This document shows, piece after piece, positions 61,754 to 64,000 of a stretch of DNA of 64,000 nucleotides. A model generated the notes under the pieces. It was not told where the DNA came from and made no database searches. It was given only the letters and a program-made list of their open reading frames with translations. Position numbers and translations under genes: made by a program. Each line of letters opens with the position of its first letter. Position 1 is the stretch's first letter. Where the stretch lies: the NCBI RefSeq assembly GCF_900249755.1, contig NZ_LT976854.1, forward strand, positions 1,960,927 to 2,024,926, read 5' to 3'. This DNA is from Cupriavidus taiwanensis. GTDB lineage: Bacteria > Pseudomonadota > Gammaproteobacteria > Burkholderiales > Burkholderiaceae.

Positions 61754-63507
61754 GTCTCGTCTCCGCGGCGCACCACCAGCCGCACAAAGGAATTGACCGA
61801 GGTGTACAGCGCGAAGAAGCGCGCCAGCACCGCCCCCAGCAGCAGCGGCGAGCCGCCAACAAAGGCATCGGGATCAAATTCGACCGCCACCTCGGTGCCG
61901 CGGCAGTAGCCGCGCCAGGCTTCGCTGCCGACATGCGCGGTCGCGCCGCGCGCGCGCACGCTGCGGATGCCGCGCACCTGCTCCTGCTGGCGCTGCCCGT
62001 CGCCGGCGAACAGGCGCAGCATCTGCTGCACGGCGTGGCGGCCGGTTGCGCCGCTGGCCAGCGTGCCATGGTGCCGGGTCAGCAGCGTCACCAGCTGCCA
62101 CAGGGTCTCGCTGCCCATGGGCGGGTTGCGCTGCGCGGTCGGCTCGTAGAGGCAGCGCACCTGCGCGTACTGCGACACATCCTCCAGCACCAGCCGCGCG
62201 CCCACCGGAACCTGCTCCGCCAGCCGGCGGTTGGTGCACAGCACGTTGGCATACGCCACCGCTGCCGCCGGCAGCCGCTGCACGTTGCGCGCATCGACAA
62301 AGCTCAGGTACATGTCGGTGCCGGACAGGCTGGCGCGCAGCGTCGGCTCGCGGCGGGCGTGCCAGAACAGTTCGCCCTCGGCCGGATCGCCGCTGGCCGC
62401 GGCAAAGGGCGGCACGGCCAGGGCGCGCTCGCTGTCAGGGTCCGACAGCACCACCGAGCGGATCGAATGGATCTCGGTCATGGCCTCGCGGCGCTGGTCG
62501 GCCACCAGCCGGTGCTCATAGTGGCGGTGGTCGAGCACGATGGGTTCGCTGGTCTGCGCAAACAGGTTGATCGCGGGCACGCAGCCAAGCCGGAACATGC
62601 CGGCATGCACGCGGCCCAGCGCGGGCGCGCCGCGCCGCAGGCACAGCTCCACCTCGCAGCTGCGGCCGTTGCCGAGCCGCCCCGCCGGCAGGTCCAGCTC
62701 GAAGAAATGGAACTTGCGCGCAAAGGCGAAGTATTCCTGCATCAGCCCGTAAGCGGGTTGGGCGTGCGGCGGCTGCGGCAGCACGTTCTCGTCGGCGCCA
62801 TAGCCGGCCTCGCGCCACGCGCTGGCCGGCAGCCAGGTCTGGGGCGCGTTCGGCGGGGCCACCCGCACGCCCGCCACGCTGGTGACCAGCGCCTCGTACA
62901 GCGGCACCGTCACCATCCAGTCGCCGTGCAGGTGCAGGCGCAGCGTGCCCAGTTCCAGTTCGGAAAAATCCACCCCGGGCGCGCACTCCAGCGTCAGCCT
63001 GAGCGCGTGGTCCTCGGTCATCCGGGCCTGCGTGACCGCGAGCGGCCACAGCGTCGTGTCCCAGGCGGTGCGGAAGCGGCAGGCCTCGCCGCTTTCGGTG
63101 CGCGCATGCAGCCCGGTGTGGCGCGGCACCGCGTAGCCTGCGGTCACCTTGCCCTGGCCGGCATCCAGCTCGAACTGCACCACCGTCATCGACGGCACCG
63201 GCTGTACCAGCGACGGGCACACGTTGTCCAGCAGCGCCGCGGCAAGCTGCGGGAAGGCCTGGTCCAGGTCGCGATGCACGCGCGCCGCGAGGAAGGCGGT
63301 GGCCTCGATCAGGCGCTCGGTATGCGGGTCCGGCGATTCGGTGCCATGCCACGCGATGCGCGCGGCCACGCTGGGATAGCGCTCGGCAAACGCGGCGCCC
63401 TCGGTGCGAAGATAGGCCAGCTCGCGCTTGTAGTAGGGCAGGATGCCGCCGTCGCCCGCGTCATCCAGGCCGGCTCCGTCGCCGCCGTTCGCCACACTTT
63501 CAGCCAT
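61708..63507 (-). CDS. tssF: T6SS baseplate protein TssF
   Basis: The 599-residue protein has TssF signatures: LPYYKRELAYLRTEGAAFAERYPSVAARI, HTERLIEATAFLAARVHRDLDQAFPQLAAALLDNVCPSLVQPVPSMTVVQF and EYFAFARKFHFFELDL. It starts eight bases inside tssE. It belongs to the baseplate wedge. Confidence 0.95.
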   Translation of the reverse strand: MAESVANGGDGAGLDDAGDGGILPYYKRELAYLRTEGAAFAERYPSVAARIAWHGTESPDPHTERLIEATAFLAARVHRDLDQAFPQLAAALLDNVCPSLVQPVPSMTVVQFELDAGQGKVTAGYAVPRHTGLHARTESGEACRFRTAWDTTLWPLAVTQARMTEDHALRLTLECAPGVDFSELELGTLRLHLHGDWMVTVPLYEALVTSVAGVRVAPPNAPQTWLPASAWREAGYGADENVLPQPPHAQPAYGLMQEYFAFARKFHFFELDLPAGRLGNGRSCEVELCLRRGAPALGRVHAGMFRLGCVPAINLFAQTSEPIVLDHRHYEHRLVADQRREAMTEIHSIRSVVLSDPDSERALAVPPFAAASGDPAEGELFWHARREPTLRASLSGTDMYLSFVDARNVQRLPAAAVAYANVLCTNRRLAEQVPVGARLVLEDVSQYAQVRCLYEPTAQRNPPMGSETLWQLVTLLTRHHGTLASGATGRHAVQQMLRLFAGDGQRQQEQVRGIRSVRARGATAHVGSEAWRGYCRGTEVAVEFDPDAFVGGSPLLLGAVLARFFALYTSVNSFVRLVVRRGDETWKQWPAMTGSQQLL

Positions 63508-63955
63508 GATCGCTCCAGCGCGGATCGGCCGGCTGGCCCGCCGCGGCAAGCTCGAAGGCCACGCGCACGGGCGCGGCGCCCAGCGCCAGTTCGCCGTCGA
63601 TCGCCAGCACCGGCCACGGCGTGTCGCGTTCGGCAAAGCGCACGCGCACACGGCGCAGGCGCGGCTCGAACAGCGCGATCGCATGCGCGGCCAGCGCCGC
63701 GATCGCGTCGCAGTCCGGCACCGACTGGAACGAGCGGAACGAGAAGTCCGGCACGCCATAGTCGAGCACGGTCCCGTCCGACGCCAGGAACTGCGCCTCG
63801 GTCAGCCGCGAGCGCGTATTGAGCAGCCGCGCCAGTTCGCGCGCCACCGACTGGCGCAGCGGCTCGCCTTGCAGCAAATGCGTGGCGGCGCCGTCGGCGC
63901 GCGCCGACAGGCGCTCGAACAGCGGCATCGGCGACCCGGTGACGATGACGGACAT
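63500..63955 (-). CDS. tssE: T6SS baseplate protein TssE (gp25-like)
   Basis: The 151-residue protein has the gp25-like fold: LFERLSARAD at the start, EPLRQSVARELARLLNTRS, a VLDYGVPDFSFRSF segment and IALFEPRLRRVRVRF. TssE is the sheath-initiating baseplate part, related to phage T4 gp25. It is the first complete gene of the operon in the window. Confidence 0.93.
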   Translation of the reverse strand: MSVIVTGSPMPLFERLSARADGAATHLLQGEPLRQSVARELARLLNTRSRLTEAQFLASDGTVLDYGVPDFSFRSFQSVPDCDAIAALAAHAIALFEPRLRRVRVRFAERDTPWPVLAIDGELALGAAPVRVAFELAAAGQPADPRWSDHG

Positions 63956-63982
63956 AGGTGCTCGGCTGCGGTGCGGCTTTGC

Positions 63983-64000
63983 TTAGGCCGCCTTCTTCTG
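63983..64000 (-). CDS. 3' end of an upstream T6SS gene (partial)
   Basis: Read on the minus strand, the last bases give QKKAA followed by TAA, 27 bases before tssE. T6SS operons of this order usually have hcp or tssC here, but five residues do not decide, and the frame is an assumption. Confidence 0.3.
   Translation of the reverse strand, partial: QKKAA

Noticed and set aside
1-64000. tRNA, rRNA, insertion sequences, phage integrase or attachment sites
   Set aside because: None could be recognised by reading; no transposase or integrase-like protein appears in any frame.

Overview
The window is a 64 kb stretch of GC-rich DNA whose gene content points to a betaproteobacterium close to Cupriavidus or Ralstonia. 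This is inferred from a CzcI-CzcC-CzcB-CzcA metal-efflux operon with its CzcI leader gene, a poly-hydroxybutyrate-type depolymerase, the fliE / fliFGHIJK arrangement and the type VI secretion (T6SS) gene set. I see no rRNA, tRNA, CRISPR array, insertion sequence or prophage.

Layout. (1) 1-4057: five tightly packed plus-strand genes for building a modified sugar (C-methyltransferase cut by the left edge, RmlC-type epimerase, FkbM methyltransferase, sugar-nucleotide epimerase/dehydratase, hexapeptide acyltransferase), closed by a strong terminator. (2) 4142-11837: flagellar genes, with fliE leftward and fliF-G-H-I-J-K rightward from a 418-bp divergent region that holds a sigma-54-like site. (3) 11985-31891: housekeeping and accessory genes: hicAB toxin-antitoxin, alkB, a GFA-family protein, two outer-membrane barrels, cysK, two TauE/SafE exporters, a secreted hydrolase, a PhoX phosphatase, an IMPACT protein, a small ferredoxin, an orphan antitoxin, a PHB-depolymerase-like esterase, a phytase-like/GDPD lipoprotein, an alpha carbonic anhydrase, a block of palindromic repeats, an ABM monooxygenase and an atypical P450. 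(4) 32136-40279: a small lipoprotein, the leftward czcICBA operon, a secreted internal-repeat protein and an ECF sigma/anti-sigma pair. (5) 40416-64000: one leftward T6SS operon of about 23.5 kb.

The T6SS operon reads, in transcription order, (end of an upstream gene), tssE, tssF, tssG, clpV/tssH, vgrG, a MORN-like repeat gene, a PAAR-like DUF4280 gene, a small membrane protein, a periplasmic amino-acid-binding protein, a dicarboxylate/amino-acid symporter, an aspartate/glutamate racemase, a second symporter, tssJ, tssK, tssL, tssM, tssA and finally a protein with atypical (PI3/PI4-kinase-like) kinase motifs. tssB, tssC and hcp are not in the window and presumably lie beyond the right edge. 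The amino-acid module is stitched into the operon by four ATGA stop/start overlaps, so it looks like a built-in part of this T6SS. The terminal kinase-like gene looks like cargo.

The two observations I rate highest are the racemase/symporter/binding-protein module inside the T6SS and the kinase-like putative effector at its end. Others worth attention are two Pho-box-like promoters of identical geometry in front of phoX and of the phytase-like/GDPD gene, a GDPD barrel that appears circularly permuted and nested inside a phytase-like domain, a P450 without its ExxR motif, and a hairpin that places the czcI stop codon in its loop.
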